Positions 23,741 through 31,669 of a stretch of DNA of 64,000 nucleotides are shown piece after piece; positions within the stretch are counted from its first letter, which is position 1, and each line of letters starts with the position of its first letter. The DNA is from Coenobita brevimanus (lineage: Eukaryota; Arthropoda; Malacostraca; Decapoda; Coenobitidae). The position numbers and the translations under genes are program-made. Location: assembly GCA_032717465.1 (NCBI GenBank), contig CM064684.1:909001-973000 (forward strand). Reading direction: 5' to 3'. Below the pieces are notes generated by a model. The model made no database searches, had not been told where the DNA came from, and saw only the letters and a list, made by a program, of their open reading frames with translations.

Positions 23741-26700
23741 TCATCATCATCAGCTGTTGAGTATCCACTGCAGGACCGGCCTGTCCCGACCGAAGTCGGA
23801 ATGATACAGCCAATGTATCTCTACCCAGTGGCTTAGGCTGTCTGGTAGAGATTGTATGTAGGGTGAGAAGTGCTTGTACGTGTAATTATAGTGTTGGAGT
23901 GGCTTTGGATGTGTGTGTAGTCTGTGAAACAAGTGTAATCAGACCACGCAAGCCGACTGGGTGCAAGCATACTTTACAGTAAGCGACTCTGGTTCAACCA
24001 CAGCACCCCTTGTGTCCGCCAATGCAGTATGTGGCCGGATGAACACTCCCAAAGTTTTTTACCCTGGCAGGGCGCGAACCCTGGTCCACCCGTGTACGAA
24101 ATGCACACTCTACCACTGTACCACAAAGGCTCATATATATATATATATACATATGTTATAATAATGATGCAAATTATTATTGTGTGATATCACATATTAA
24201 GGCTCCAGGTTGCCTGCCTGCATTGGCCTTGGTCACCTGATGGCGGCTCTTCAAGCTGCTCAATCTCTGGCAGACTCTCTATTCAGTTCATTATCCTTGA
24301 GGTCACACTCTGTGTTCATACCTTATCCCAGGCCATTTTTGGTCTGCCTTTTGCAACCCCTACCCATGATGTTCACATCTCGCACTATCCACAGCTAGTT
24401 GTCATCCTCCATCTTCTTAATTTGACCAAACCATCTCAGTTTACCCCTCCTCTTCACAACACAAATACACTCCATTTCCATCCTTCCTCTCAACTCGTCA
24501 TTTGTAATCCTAGCATCCCCAGGCATCACATTCAAGGACACACTACCGCATCCATCTAATCATTGTCAGTTCTGTACATTTGAGTCTATGAATATCCTCT
24601 TCCATTATTGCCCAGGTCTCACTACCATGCATCATTACACTCGTATCCCATGCCACAGAGATCCCTTAGCACGGAGAGAGTCCTTTCATTGTCAGGAGGG
24701 GCAACAACTCCCTGAACTTCCTCTAACCACGCCTTACCCTAGCCACAGAGCTAGCTCCGGCCCCACCTCCAGCACATAACATGTCCCCCAAATAACAAAA
24801 CTCATGCTAATACTCAAGAAAATCACCAGCAAGATCAGTCCCTTCGTGTTCGTTTTTGTTTTTGTTTTTGAAGGCTCCAAAATGCTTGCATGTGTCAGCC
24901 TTGGTCACCTAACGGCGGCTCTCCATACTGCAAGATCTGTTGCAGCCTCCCTGTTCAGTCCCTTAACCCTGAGGTCACACTTAATGACCTCATCCCATGT
25001 CTTTCTCGGTCTACCTCTTATAACCCCACCCCCAGTATTAACACCTCTCACCTTCTGCACTCAGTTATCATCCTCCATCCTCTCCACATGCCCAAACCAC
25101 CTCAATCTACCTCTCCTCATCACAACACCAATACACTCCAGTCCCATCCTACCTCTCAACTCTTCCATCATAAACCCAGCCCCCCCAGACCTTGCACGCA
25201 GGGACGCTCTGCACATCCACCTAATCATTGTCATTTCTGTATGTCTGAGCCTGCGAATATCCTCGTCCTTTACTGCCCAGGTCACACTACCATACAGCAT
25301 TGCACTTCTAACACATGCTGCATAGAAAGACCCCTTAGCACATAGGGAGAGTCCTCTCAATGTCAGGAGAGGGAACAGCTCCCTGAACTCCTTCCAACCA
25401 CTTCTCACCCTAGCCACAGAGCTAGCTCCAGCCCCACCTCCAGCACACAACATGTCTCCCAAATAACAAAACTCTTCCACACACTCGAGACTCACCAGCA
25501 AGTTCAATCCTTTCCCGCCTGACAATCTCCACCTGCTCACCCCGGCACGCCATACACATAAAATCAGCATTATCTCACAGTCTACCTCTGATACCACTAC
25601 ATCTCTTATGCACCCATTTATCACACACACCACACAAGATGGAATTACTTCCTACGCCCTTGTGACGAACTGCACGTGGCCACTCTCCCTCGTCTTTGAC
25701 AGTACCACCATCAACCCTAGATATCATCACTTTTGTTTTATCTGCATTTACCCTTAAGCCCTTTTGCCCCATACCATCTCTCAGCATCCTAAATCTTTCC
25801 TCCGCCTCCCTCTCGTTCTCTGCAATCAACACCAAATCATCAGCATACATCTCCCACGGGAGTCCATTTCTGAAGTCACGTGAGAGGGCTTCAAGTACCA
25901 TGATAAACAACATGGGACTCAAAACTGACCCCTGATGCACACCAACGTTCACGGAAAACTCATCTCGCAAATCTCCATTCACTCTTACCTGGGTGTGAGC
26001 ACCCACATACAGTACCCTTGCGTCCAGCACGGTAATATTGTCATGCATGGGTCATGTGTTGGACCAAAAACGTGTTGGACTAACAATAGAGCTTATGGGG
26101 AAAAATGAATTATGTCAGCAACCCTCGGAAAAGTTACCCTAAATACCCACCATATGTCTATACATATATTGGTACCATTGTAATTATAATAAATGGTACC
26201 GTGCTATGAATGATAACTAACCTTTTAGGATAGTGTTGGTGGGCTTGCTGGGAATGGAAGGTGGTATCCAAGGCTGTAGGTAGTCCTACTGGGTCCCCGG
26301 AGGATGGCTGCTGGCATCACTAGCGGGTAATGGCTGTTGCTCCTCCTCAACCTCCCTCATAAATCCTTCAAAATCACACTCAGAATCACTATCTTCGTCC
26401 ACAGCCATGGAAGGTCCTGCTTCTGCCTGTCCTAGCACTGTAATCCTCGGCAAAGTGCATGCTTCTCACACTGTTGCCAGAGCCCCGTCTCGTGACTGTG
26501 GAAAGTGATCGCTTTCGCTGACTCGGTAGAGAATAAGGAGAAGCAACTTTGTTTATAAACTGGTACGCACGCCGATGAGAAGGGTTTCAAAACGATTGAT
26601 ATTTATTCTAAAATATTAATATGTATTCAGTGTCAGGCTAAATGTTCAATGCTGTAGTACGATACATTCTCTGTCGAGTCGCCTGGGTTTTGGTCACACT

Positions 26701-29700
26701 GTTTTGCCTGTCGTATCCTCGGCAGGAATCCATCCAGATGAATTCCAAATGCCCGTGGTATCGTCGGCAATTTTACCACGTTACCGTTCCGATTTACCAT
26801 CGTATCCTCGGCAAACCTGGTATGAAGTGCCGTGTGATAGCCTTCAGCTGCCAGGATCTTGTCTTAGTTTTTTATTATGATCACGTTGGCTTCATTCATA
26901 TCGTAGGCCTTGGCAATGTCAACTTTCCTCTCCCCTTTCTTCTTCCTTTCGATGCTTTCTAGCTTGGTGGCCTGAGGGAGGTGCCGACACTTCTTGGGGT
27001 TCTCAGAAGGCTTCCTAGGCATCGTGAGCAGGGTAAAATGCAGTAACAAGGGCAGAAAATGCAGCAAGAAAAAAGCACCTTCCAATGCAATTATGCGACT
27101 GAGTGGCTCTGTGGCGGGAGAAATTTAAACAAAACATCATGTGACACCAGAAGCGTTTTTAATTGGGTGGCATGACGATCACGTCACGATAGCGGGCGGG
27201 GAAGGCTACTTGTTCAGAAGTTTTCATTGGCTATCATCATCATGGGAATGTCCAGTATGACCATGTTGGACCGGGGTTGATCATGCTAGAGTGAACTCTG
27301 CGGATTTCGCTCACTTCTCGGAGCTCTGTGTGTGTTATGCTAACACACTCGTGTTCTATCTATCTATCTATCTATAGCCCGACGCCCTAATCCCGCAAAG
27401 GGTGGCCGCAGACAAAACGCCTCCAAGTCACTCTGTCACCCACCATTTGACTACCCTCCCCCCAACTCACCCCCCCCCTCCCTCATATACCTCTCAACTC
27501 CATCCCTCCACCTCATCCTCGGTCTACCCCTCCCTCTCCCTCCCTCCACCTCACCTACATACACCCTCTTAGTCAGTCTTTCATTCTCCATTCTCTCCAC
27601 ATGTCCAAACCACCTCAGTGTATTTCTCCTAATCTTTTCAACCACATCCACATCTACCCCACAACGTTCCTTCACTTCTTCATTCATCAACCTGTCCCTC
27701 CACGTCACTCCACATGCTCCTCTCAAGTAACTCATTTCCACTGCTCTCACTCTTGACTTGTTCCCCTCTTGCAAGGTCCACGCCTTGCTTCCATACGTCA
27801 GGGTAGGGATCACAATACCATCATGCAGTGACTTCTTAACTTCCATACTCACCTCCCTATTTCTCATCACTGCTTTCAGTGTACCAACAACCTTTCTTCC
27901 CTGCTGTACCCTTTCACGTACTTCATCCCCCAAAGTTCCATCCTTACTCATCACACTACCCAAGTACTTGAATGCACTCACATTCTCCATATCCTCACCA
28001 TCCAACCTCACTGCACACTCTGTGACTCATTCCTCTCAACACTCGTGTTGCAGTAATTAAATCGTATTAAATAATACTAATTAATTGCTCTCCATGCTGG
28101 ACCTGAATCGTGCTGGACTAACGCGTGTTGGACGCGAGGGTACTGTACATAGCCATAACCACCCTAACCAGCCACTCCTCCAAGCCAAGCTTTCTCATTG
28201 CCCACTTGACCACCTCTCAAGGGACTCTGTCAAAGACTTTTTCCAAATCAACAAAAACAAGATACAGATCCTTTTTCTTTCCAATATATTTTTCCTGAAG
28301 CTGTCGAACAATGAATATGGCATCAGTGGTCCCCGTGCCTGGCAAAAACCCAAACTGCATCTCATCAATATTCAATGTTTCTCTAATCATACCTTCAAGA
28401 ACCCTCTCCATTACCTTGATTATCCGATGTAAAAGCTTTATACCTCTATAATTTCCTCTTTCCAGGGCATCACCCTTCCCTTTATATACATTTACAATTA
28501 CACTCTTCAACCAATCATCTGGGACAACACACTCATATATAATCCTATTTATCAGGTCAGTGACTAACATCACCCCTATATCTCCTGAGGCCTCCAACAT
28601 TTCGGCAGTCAACCCAGACACGCCTGCTGCCTTCCCCAGCTGCATCCTGCCTATTGTCTCACTCACGGTAGCAGCGTCAGTCATGTCTGACAATGTCTAC
28701 ATGCTTTCTGCAACACACCACACACAAAAATCAGCATTATCTTGCAGCCTACCACAGATACCACTACTGTACATCTGTTATGCATCCACTTATCACAAAC
28801 ACTGCACAAGATGGAGTTACATCCCACACCCTTGTGGCAGACCACACATGACCACACATCCTCTGCTGTGACAGTACTGCTGCCATTCGTAGATATGAGC
28901 ACTTTTGTTTTGCCTGCATTTACTCTCAAACCCTTGTGTCCCATTCTGTCTCTATTTCCCAAATCTTTTTTCCGCCTCCTTTTCATTCTGTGCAGTCAAT
29001 ATCAAGTCATTAGCATACTTTATTTTTACTGTATTCTTTCTTTTTGCTCTTTGAACCATATTTGACCACATCCTTAAGTGGAATAAAAGGTTAAGATGAT
29101 GATGAATGTATTTTTACTAAGAGCAGATTGTTGTTGTTGTTGTTGTTGCTGCTGCTTAACCCCAGTCTGTCTAGCCACACAGACTAGTCAACTACAGGTA
29201 AGCAACTGCTTCTGGGGTGCCATCCTGTAAGCACAGTACATTACGGTACATTGTGCATAGAACCAGCACCTGCTTGTGGTAGACATCTCACCTGGGTCAG
29301 ACTGGAGTCCTTCCTCACAGCAAGATGCAGGAAAGTATGAAGAGGCTTGGCTTCCAAGTGGATACCACAACTGCTCCACCCAGGGTGCACAGCACCACCA
29401 TTTGTAGGCTTCTCATCAGTTCCATCAGAAGATTGAACTTCTCTAAGAGAGATCTCACAGTACGAAATGAAAGTCCGATCAGTCTTTACATAAAGTCTGT
29501 TATGTGTGGAAGGAAGTTGTTACTCTAACTATAACCACTTTAAGTGAGACATGCATCTAGCTCATCCTTGAGGGGTTAGAAGCACAAAAACGATTTTGTT
29601 TCTAGCTTCAGAGCAGATTTATAATGAAACACAATTGAGTATGTGTTCATTTATCTGATAGTTGATAATGAGACAACTCAGAAGAGGGTGACCATACCTG

Positions 29701-29867
29701 TACTATTATTTGCCACTTCTAGGATGTGTGAGGGAGAGAAGAGAAAGCTGGTGATTCCATCTGACCTGGGGTATGGGGCGTCAGGAGCACCACCAAAAAT
29801 ACCAGCACATGCCACGTTGGTCTTCGAAGTGGAGCTGGTAAAAATAGAGCGCAAGGAGGAGCTCTGA
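10434..29867 (+). CDS. FKBP2: FKBP2: ER-lumenal FKBP-type peptidyl-prolyl cis-trans isomerase (3 coding exons, 145 aa)
   Basis: Coding exons are 10434-10613, 19814-19926 and 29723-29867. The joined protein is 145 aa, close to vertebrate FKBP2/FKBP13 (about 140). Residues 1-20 form a hydrophobic signal peptide, 21-33 are charged (E/K-rich), and one FKBP domain spans about 34-141. Binding-pocket residues of the family are present: Y59 (HMHYT), D70 (FDSS), F81, V88-I89 and W92 (VIKGWDQGL), Y115 (GYGASG) and F132. Cys45 and Cys100 match the disulfide pair known in FKBP13. The C-terminus is KEEL, a KDEL-type ER-retrieval variant, so it should catalyse proline isomerisation during folding in the ER lumen. 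The ATG at 10434 is chosen because it begins the signal peptide. The gene is intact; introns are TE-filled. It converges with HDAC1. Confidence 0.95.
10669..10872 (+). mobile_element. RTE1 3'-terminal fragment
   Basis: Matches the last ~200 bp of RTE1 at 15530-15737 (AGTATGTGAGTGAGGTGGAG through GATTTGTTTGTGGCCAC to the TAGATAG end). It lies 55 bases inside FKBP2 intron 1. Confidence 0.8.
10975..12356 (+). mobile_element. Jockey-like non-LTR retrotransposon, 5'-truncated copy 1
   Basis: Begins within the reverse transcriptase: translated pieces give [31 protein letters not shown] (motif A) and [19 protein letters not shown], then the catalytic box region, interrupted by many stops and frameshifts. 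It ends in CATT followed by A13 at 12342-12354, the usual 3' A-tail. It aligns along its length with the copies at 16080-19017 and 20072-20762. The clade name is from motif resemblance only. Confidence 0.8.
11246..11635 (+). pseudogene. Reverse-transcriptase fragment (Jockey-like copy 1)
   Basis: 129-codon open stretch containing [20 protein letters not shown]; the YxDD box is altered (HSGDSTLH where relatives have Y-A/T-D-D). The remainder of the RT is in other frames with stops, so the copy cannot make active enzyme. Confidence 0.7.
12357..13260 (+). other. FKBP2 intron 1 sequence, nothing recognised
   Basis: AT-rich, no long ORF, no tRNA-like boxes, no match seen to the other repeats of the window. 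Confidence 0.5.
13261..15737 (+). mobile_element. RTE1 non-LTR retrotransposon, 5'-truncated, best-preserved copy
   Basis: Starts in the last part of the endonuclease domain and runs through the entire reverse transcriptase to a (GATA)n tail at 15720-15737, the microsatellite-type end typical of RTE elements rather than poly-A. Six other RTE1 pieces plus one scrap occur in the window. Confidence 0.9.
13263..15539 (+). CDS. RTE1 endonuclease (C-terminal part) + reverse transcriptase ORF (758 aa)
   Basis: A single uninterrupted frame. Residues ~1-75 are the end of an apurinic-type endonuclease domain ([12 protein letters not shown], then the conserved SDHYLVV). Residues ~100-290 are a highly charged linker. 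From ~305 the RT domain follows: [36 protein letters not shown], motif [10 protein letters not shown] with D450, [14 protein letters not shown], and motif C FADDT with F554-A-D-D. The thumb and C-terminal region follow ([33 protein letters not shown]). Compared with the copy at 22-23.5 kb, the last codons carry a 5-base insertion (GTGTA[CAGTA]TGTGAG near 15528-15538), which brings in the stop at 15537. The original frame continued to a PKRD-stop near 15705. The N-terminal endonuclease catalytic residues are missing, so the copy is dead although its RT is intact. Confidence 0.85.
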   Translation: MLVIANTLFRHKMIHRYTWRVMRRVGGELSERKAMIDYVCVDERMRRCILDARVYRGWGSGLSDHYLVVARVKVQVRWRNRRRERREEGVVARRVERLQEDEKKAEYKREVEERLGKYELEQMGDVEGVCRIFTEEICAACDVVCGRKRRRRGVQGTAWWTEEVKRAVAQKKKAYNEWMRNRGVEEVERRKRELYVERKREVKRLVRESKKRVDEEFGRNLSLKWRDCKKMFWKEVKRVRQGGSEVSRGVKDKNGRLLVEKGEKVSRWREHFKELLNVEDGSNASISGWGMAGRRREVRRQEEISRIEVVEAMKKVKSGKAPGIDGVCGEMLKHGGEIVVEWMWKMCRLAWEEGRVPEDWKSGIIIPLYKGKGEKEVCGNHRGICLLSIIGKVYGRILIDRVRERTEKLVGEEQGGFRKGRGCVDQIFILRSLVEKFLEKGKKLYAAFMDLEKAYDRVDRLGLWKVLRIYGIDGKLLNAVKSMYDGAKAAVRVDGELSEFFSLKVGLKQGCVMSPWLFNLYMEGVIKEVQGRVVDVGVALVREDCVWKLPVLLFADDTVLLSEDKGELQGLVDEFERVCKKRNLKVNVGKSKVMVFERGEVSECTARLDGEELENVSTFKYLGSVMSKDGGLEGEVLERVQQGRKVAGSLKAVIRNREVSMEVKKLLHDSIVIPTLTYGSEAWTLLEGHKSRVRAVEMSYLRGACGVTWRDRLTNEDIKELCGVDVDVIGSVMRNTLRWFGHVERMEGERLTKRVYSM
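15738..16079 (+). other. Spacer between RTE1 and Jockey-like copy 2
   Basis: No coding frame recognised. A G11 run lies at ~16074-16084. The last part may be 5' sequence of the Jockey-like element. Confidence 0.4.
16146..17356 (+). pseudogene. Endonuclease and linker of Jockey-like copy 2 (two overlapping frames)
   Basis: The frame 16146-16556 gives the start of an exonuclease/endonuclease/phosphatase fold ([34 protein letters not shown]). It breaks near 16540, and the frame 16508-17356 continues with [23 protein letters not shown] (the SDH catalytic motif) and a linker rich in W/F/R. Relatives read GDFN.HH where this copy has GDFIVHH, so a catalytic Asn is lost. A stop follows at 17356. Confidence 0.75.
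17440..18700 (+). pseudogene. Reverse transcriptase of Jockey-like copy 2 (multiple stops)
   Basis: Piecewise translation shows [76 protein letters not shown], and SYTDDSTLH in place of the usual Y-A-D-D. In-frame stops lie after TFPSC, after SKAFS and elsewhere. Confidence 0.8.
19039..19157 (+). repeat. Dispersed repeat shared with 48371-48492
   Basis: The two segments share CAGT(C/T)CACC/TGGGTTCACATTC.GATG and GGGTTGCAACT(A/G)C in the same order and orientation. Confidence 0.5.
19162..19260 (+). repeat. Head of dispersed repeat R420
   Basis: TTGTTGTTGTTGATCAATCC, then GGTCTGTCTGGCCAAACTGA and CAAGCAAGCAACTGCC. Same head as 29130-29230, 61966-62060 and, inverted, 45896-46322 and 53651-54055. 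Confidence 0.6.
19256..19345. mobile_element. Partial M1 MITE (right half)
   Basis: Contains GAGCTACATGAAATAAGTTG and CTGGCCCAAGTTAGAGTAAAA, the right-hand M1 terminus. Confidence 0.5.
19436..19640. mobile_element. MITE, family M1 (opposite orientation)
   Basis: Starts TTTTTACTCAACTTGGCCCAG, contains AGCTCAGTGGCAGAAAAAGAC, and ends TTTTAGGCCAAGTTAGGGTAAAA: matched inverted termini. Confidence 0.65.
19814..19926 (+). CDS. FKBP2: FKBP2 exon 2 (codons 61-98)
   Basis: Acceptor TTGTTCGCAG, donor GTAAGA at 19927. Encodes [17 protein letters not shown].. to ..GWDQGLIG, the core of the isomerase pocket. Ends with two bases of a Gly codon (phase 2), completed by the first base of exon 3. Confidence 0.95.
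19990..20069 (-). mobile_element. RTE2 3'-terminal scrap
   Basis: ATGCATACATGTGTCAGCTT..CACC..GCGGCTGTCC matches the conserved RTE2 3' end (GCTTGCATGTGTCAGCCTTGGTCACC), joined directly to Jockey-like copy 3. Confidence 0.65.
20072..20762 (+). mobile_element. Jockey-like LINE copy 3 (3' end only)
   Basis: Starts at GGTTTCATTCCCTCAGGATT, which aligns with 11685 in copy 1, and runs to CATGCATTAAAAGAAAA. Only the post-RT region remains, full of frameshifts. Confidence 0.75.
20763..20945 (+). other. Nothing recognised
   Basis: Short AT-rich intron 2 stretch. Confidence 0.4.
20946..21130 (+). repeat. Dispersed repeat with ATC-type end, right-facing copy
   Basis: GATGGAACCAGGATTTCAGGGG..GAATGAATGGGAGTGTGACTCATTC.. 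through CTGGACCATACCTTACC. The reverse complement lies at 21400-21570, and a third copy at 43730-43885. The family end is a GAT/ATC triplet run. Confidence 0.65.
21346..21400 (+). repeat. (ATC)n microsatellite
   Basis: About 18 ATC triplets. It forms the terminus of the adjoining repeat at 21400-21570. Confidence 0.9.
21400..21570 (-). repeat. Dispersed repeat with ATC-type end, inverted copy
   Basis: CAGATCTCCTTTCTGACTCC..GGTATGGTCCAGAAAGCC..ACCAAAGTTTG..CCTGGCTCCA: the reverse complement of 20946-21080, so the two copies form an inverted pair. Confidence 0.65.
21571..21965 (+). other. Nothing recognised
   Basis: Intron 2 sequence up to the 5' truncation point of the second RTE1 copy. Confidence 0.4.
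21875..23410 (+). CDS. RTE1 reverse transcriptase ORF (511 aa frame; element part from ~residue 32)
   Basis: The first ~31 codons are flanking DNA. Thereafter the RT is open: [42 protein letters not shown] (motif A), [26 protein letters not shown] (motif C), [23 protein letters not shown]. Relative to the 13-kb copy it lacks four codons after LVEK and has a one-base change in the G-rich run near 23396 that ends the frame at GGGGRG. The RT core is intact, but without endonuclease and 5' end it is a dead copy. Confidence 0.8.
   Translation: MAGRSYPEGPCGFSHLPDGMQFVQQFVWGPQGGWGMARRRREVRRQEEISRIEVVEGMKKVKLGKAPGIDGVCGEMLKHGGGIVVEWMWKMCRLAWEEGRVPEDWKSCIIIPLYKEKGEKEVFGNCSGICLLSVIGTVYGRILTDKVREITEELVGEEQGGFRKGRGCVDQIIILRSLVEKGKKLYAAFMDLEKAYDRVDRQGLWKVLRIHGVDWKLLNAVKSMYDGAKAAVHVDSEPSEFFSLKVGLKQGCVMFPWLFNLYMDGVIIEVQGRAVDVGVALVREGSVWKLPVLLFADDTVLLSEDEGKLQGLVDEFEGVCRERNLKVNVGKGKVMVFERGEVSECTARLDGEEMENMSTFKYLGSVMSEDGSLEGEVLERIQQGRKVAGSLKAVIRNREVSMEVKKLLHDSIVIPTLTYGSEAWTLLERHKSRARAVEMSYIRGACGVTWRDRLTNEDIKERCGVDVDVTGSVRRNTLRCFGHVERMEGERLMRRVYVSEVEGGRGGGGRG
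21966..23575 (+). mobile_element. RTE1 copy, 5'-truncated, in FKBP2 intron 2
   Basis: Homology with the 13-15.7 kb copy begins at GGCTGGGGAATGGC and ends in (GATA)n. It contains the complete RT domain. Confidence 0.9.
23571..23738 (+). repeat. (TA)n microsatellite with GATA and TTTA interruptions
   Basis: About 168 bases of alternating TA continuing from the RTE1 GATA tail; probably expanded from that tail. Confidence 0.9.
23745..24135 (-). mobile_element. tRNA-derived SINE
   Basis: On the - strand the head reads GAGCCTTTGTGGTACAGTGG, TAGAGTGTGC.., then GGACCAGGGTTCGCGCCCTG: A-box-like TGGTACAGTGG and B-box-like GGTTCGCGCCC at tRNA spacing (24062-24130). The body continues to ~23745. Flanked by (TA)n on both sides. 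Confidence 0.65.
24196..24838 (-). mobile_element. RTE2 copy (older, 3' part only)
   Basis: Reads from the region of the C-terminal RT domain ([10 protein letters not shown] equivalent) to the 3' end GGCTCC..TTGCATTGGCCTTGGTCACC. It is more diverged than, and sits head to tail with, the copy starting at 24843. Confidence 0.8.
25061..26009 (-). pseudogene. RTE2 reverse transcriptase, motif C to C-terminus, with damaged PHD-like finger
   Basis: Two frames: 25575-26048 (the first codons lie in Tigger DNA) and 25061-25633. YADD is intact. In the finger the first C-x-x-C has become R-A-V-R (two T-to-C changes in TGC/TGT), while CGVC, H and C remain. A frameshift near 25600 separates the finger from the C-terminal domain ([42 protein letters not shown]). 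Confidence 0.8.
26286..26408 (-). pseudogene. Short acidic ORF inside the Tigger remnant (40 aa)
   Basis: [20 protein letters not shown].. ending at a TAG. An acidic DSDSE..FEGF tail is common at the C-terminus of eukaryotic cut-and-paste transposases, so this may be the transposase end left after an internal deletion. Weak. Confidence 0.3.
26864..27022 (-). pseudogene. Tigger-type transposase N-terminal HTH fragment
   Basis: [20 protein letters not shown], then [20 protein letters not shown] and [12 protein letters not shown]: the CENP-B/Tigger N-terminal DNA-binding helix-turn-helix pattern (K-L-E-I-I-..-G-..-V-..-I-A-..-Y-.-V-..-S-T-V). A stop follows at 26864; the DDE catalytic domain is not recognisable. 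Confidence 0.7.
27356..28038 (-). mobile_element. RTE1 copy with 11-bp target-site duplication
   Basis: Flanked by ACACTCGTGTT at 27345-27355 and 28039-28049, identical on both sides. It ends in (GATA)n on the - strand and is 5'-truncated within the thumb region. The ORF 27451-28011 gives [17 protein letters not shown].., [45 protein letters not shown]. Confidence 0.92.
28690..29020 (-). mobile_element. Second RTE2 fragment (motif after YADD to finger)
   Basis: Encodes [16 protein letters not shown], then [25 protein letters not shown], i.e. the finger region. It lies upstream (in the - strand sense) of the RT fingers at 28146-28693, so the order is permuted and this must be a separate fragment or a rearrangement. 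Confidence 0.7.
29130..29530 (+). repeat. Dispersed repeat with R420-type head
   Basis: (TTG)n from 29129, then CAGTCTGTCTAGCCACACAG and AAGCAACTGC as in 19162-19260. The remainder to ~29530 has no recognised partner or gene. Confidence 0.45.
29723..29867 (+). CDS. FKBP2: FKBP2 exon 3 (codons 98-145 and stop)
   Basis: Acceptor CCACTTCTAG; first base completes Gly98. Encodes [20 protein letters not shown].. to ..IERKEEL-stop (TGA 29865-29867). Confidence 0.95.
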
Positions 29868-30029
29868 GGGTTTGCTGGCCGCCAATTTGAGGGGGTTCTT
29901 TAAGTCCTTATGTTCTTCAGGTCATGTTGTCAGTGACTTTGGAGATTTTTTAACACCTTTTCCTTAGCCATTTATTTTGCACATTACACCTTGGTATCCT
30001 GTTGTATGTTACTGATGCAAGCTGTTGAT

Positions 30030-30035
30030 ATTAAA
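30030..30035 (+). terminator. Candidate poly(A) signal ATTAAA for FKBP2
   Basis: ATTAAA 163 bases after the stop codon, followed by a T/G-bearing stretch. It is the first plausible signal; there is no canonical AATAAA closer. Confidence 0.4.
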
Positions 30036-30039
30036 GCAA

Positions 30040-31000
30040 TATAAGTAGCCTATAGTGACATACAGAGTTTTGAGATGTTATACTGACGTCAAAATAAATT
30101 GCTAAGCAAAAGGCACTACAAAGCCTCATATGCCATCTAGAATATGGGCCTTCTTTCTGTTTTCTGGGATTTTGGATTGCATGAAATGTTTTGAATCCTA
30201 TTAAATCTTGATTAATTTGCCTTGTTTTTGTCACGAGTGCCAGATTTGACAGGAATATCAAAGCTTTTTCATCACCACACATTACCATTTCCTACCAACA
30301 ACACTGTTTTCTGTCTGTAAGGGTTGGCACAAATATTGTACAGAGAATCAGTTGGTTGGTTTAACTGTGTATGGAGAGGTACATGACAAGGGTTTGGCAC
30401 CCCTTCTTTAACTCAATAGTTGATGGATTTACACAGTCAAGCAGGTGCATGTGAAATGCATCGATAGAGAAAATTACCATGAAAATTTGAGCAGATGCTT
30501 TCGGTACTAGTAGGCTTGTGTGATGGAGTCAGTATTCCAGAGGCTTAAATGATATCAAGTTGATTGGCCTGTGTCACTAGGCTTGCAGTTTATTGTTCTC
30601 CCACCTTTATACTTGGTCATTCCGTGTTTCCAAATCCTACCTCATAACATCCTTAGATCTGAAAACATAATATGATCGTGAATCTTTAACTGCAAGTCAC
30701 ACTTTACATAAACTGCTTCGCAGTCATTCACAGTCACGCAGACATAGAGACAAGAGTGCCATGCCATGTAATTTTCACTTACGATCAGAAGTGTTGCAGA
30801 TAATGTGATTGGTAGTAGGTTCTTTTATGCTGACACTCATGTCCTACTTAGGGTCTGAATCAGAGAAATAATCATTACAACAATTACATGAGTTGAATAC
30901 AAAATGAGAATGCTAACAAAAATGGGCCATCAGTGTGCCTACACTGCCAGATGTATGACATCAAGTTATTGGGTATGAGTAGGACCTATTTTCCCCCAAG
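30040..31000. other. Intergenic, nothing recognised
   Basis: AT-rich, no coding frame or repeat I can name. Confidence 0.5.
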
Positions 31001-31004
31001 ATCA

Positions 31005-31660
31005 ATCAATCTGTCAATCATTTTCTGCGTATAGCCAGACACCTTAATCCCGTTAGGGGTGGTCTCAAACAAATTGCCTCCATGTTGCCCTCTTCCCAAT
31101 TCACCCCCTCCTCTCTCTCTCTTCCTCCACTCCATCCCTCCATCTCATCCTTGGTCTCCCTCTTCCCCTCCACCTTATTCACACTCTTCCCATCAGTCTG
31201 TCGTTCTCCCCTTTCTCCACTTGGGCAAATCATCTCAAAGAGTTTTAATGCTTTCATAGTCATATTATGATGACAGTGCTCCTTTACCTCCGCATTTATC
31301 TGTCTGTCTCTCCCTGTAACATCATGTGCCCTTCACAAATACTACAGTGCATTTCCAATGCTCTCACTCTTAGCTTGTGTCCTTCCAGCAGGGTCCAAAC
31401 TTTGCTTCTGTACATTAGAGTGGGGATCACAATACTGTCATGTAGCAACTTTTTTTTTTTTTTCCCATGCACGCTACTCCTATCACTGCCTTCAGTGAAC
31501 TATCCTCGTTTCTTCCGTTTTGTACCCTTTCAAGCACTTCATCCCCTGAACTTCCATCCTCACTCATCACATTACCTAAGTACAGTACTTGAATACACTC
31601 ACATTCTCCATTTCCTCACCATCCAGTCTCATTGTGAATTCTGTGACCACTTCTTTTAAA
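31005..31660 (-). mobile_element. RTE1 copy, degenerate
   Basis: Reverse complement of the RTE1 3' portion (GCCAGACACCTTAATCCCGTTAGGGGTGG at the 3' end; TTACTAAC..CTTCCATCCTCACTCATCAC near the other end). Deletions and a T13 run at 31450 interrupt it. Confidence 0.75.
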
Positions 31661-31669
31661 AGCCTCCTG

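Larger units (their letters stand above)
26010..28145. mobile_element. Tigger/pogo-type DNA transposon remnant inserted in RTE2, itself hosting RTE1
   Basis: Terminal inverted repeats CAGTACCCTTGCGTCCAGCA (left, 26010) and CAGTACCCTCGCGTCCAACA (right, reverse complement ending at 28145) match at 20 of 22 positions over 22 bp. TA dinucleotides flank both sides (26008-26009 and 28146-28147), the duplication used by Tc1/mariner/pogo elements. Inside is a transposase N-terminus at 26864-27022 (-). Subtracting the RTE1 insertion leaves about 1.44 kb, so the transposase gene is internally deleted. Confidence 0.85.
24843..28700 (-). mobile_element. RTE2 element split by a Tigger insertion (parts 24843-26009 and 28146-28700)
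   Basis: The right part encodes the RT fingers and motif A ([63 protein letters not shown]) up to VVMAMY. The left part resumes with [35 protein letters not shown] (motif C), a PHD-like finger and the C-terminal domain, then a (AAAAC)n-like tail near 24843-24870. Joining at the TA dinucleotide restores continuous homology, so this was one element before the insertion. Confidence 0.85.
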
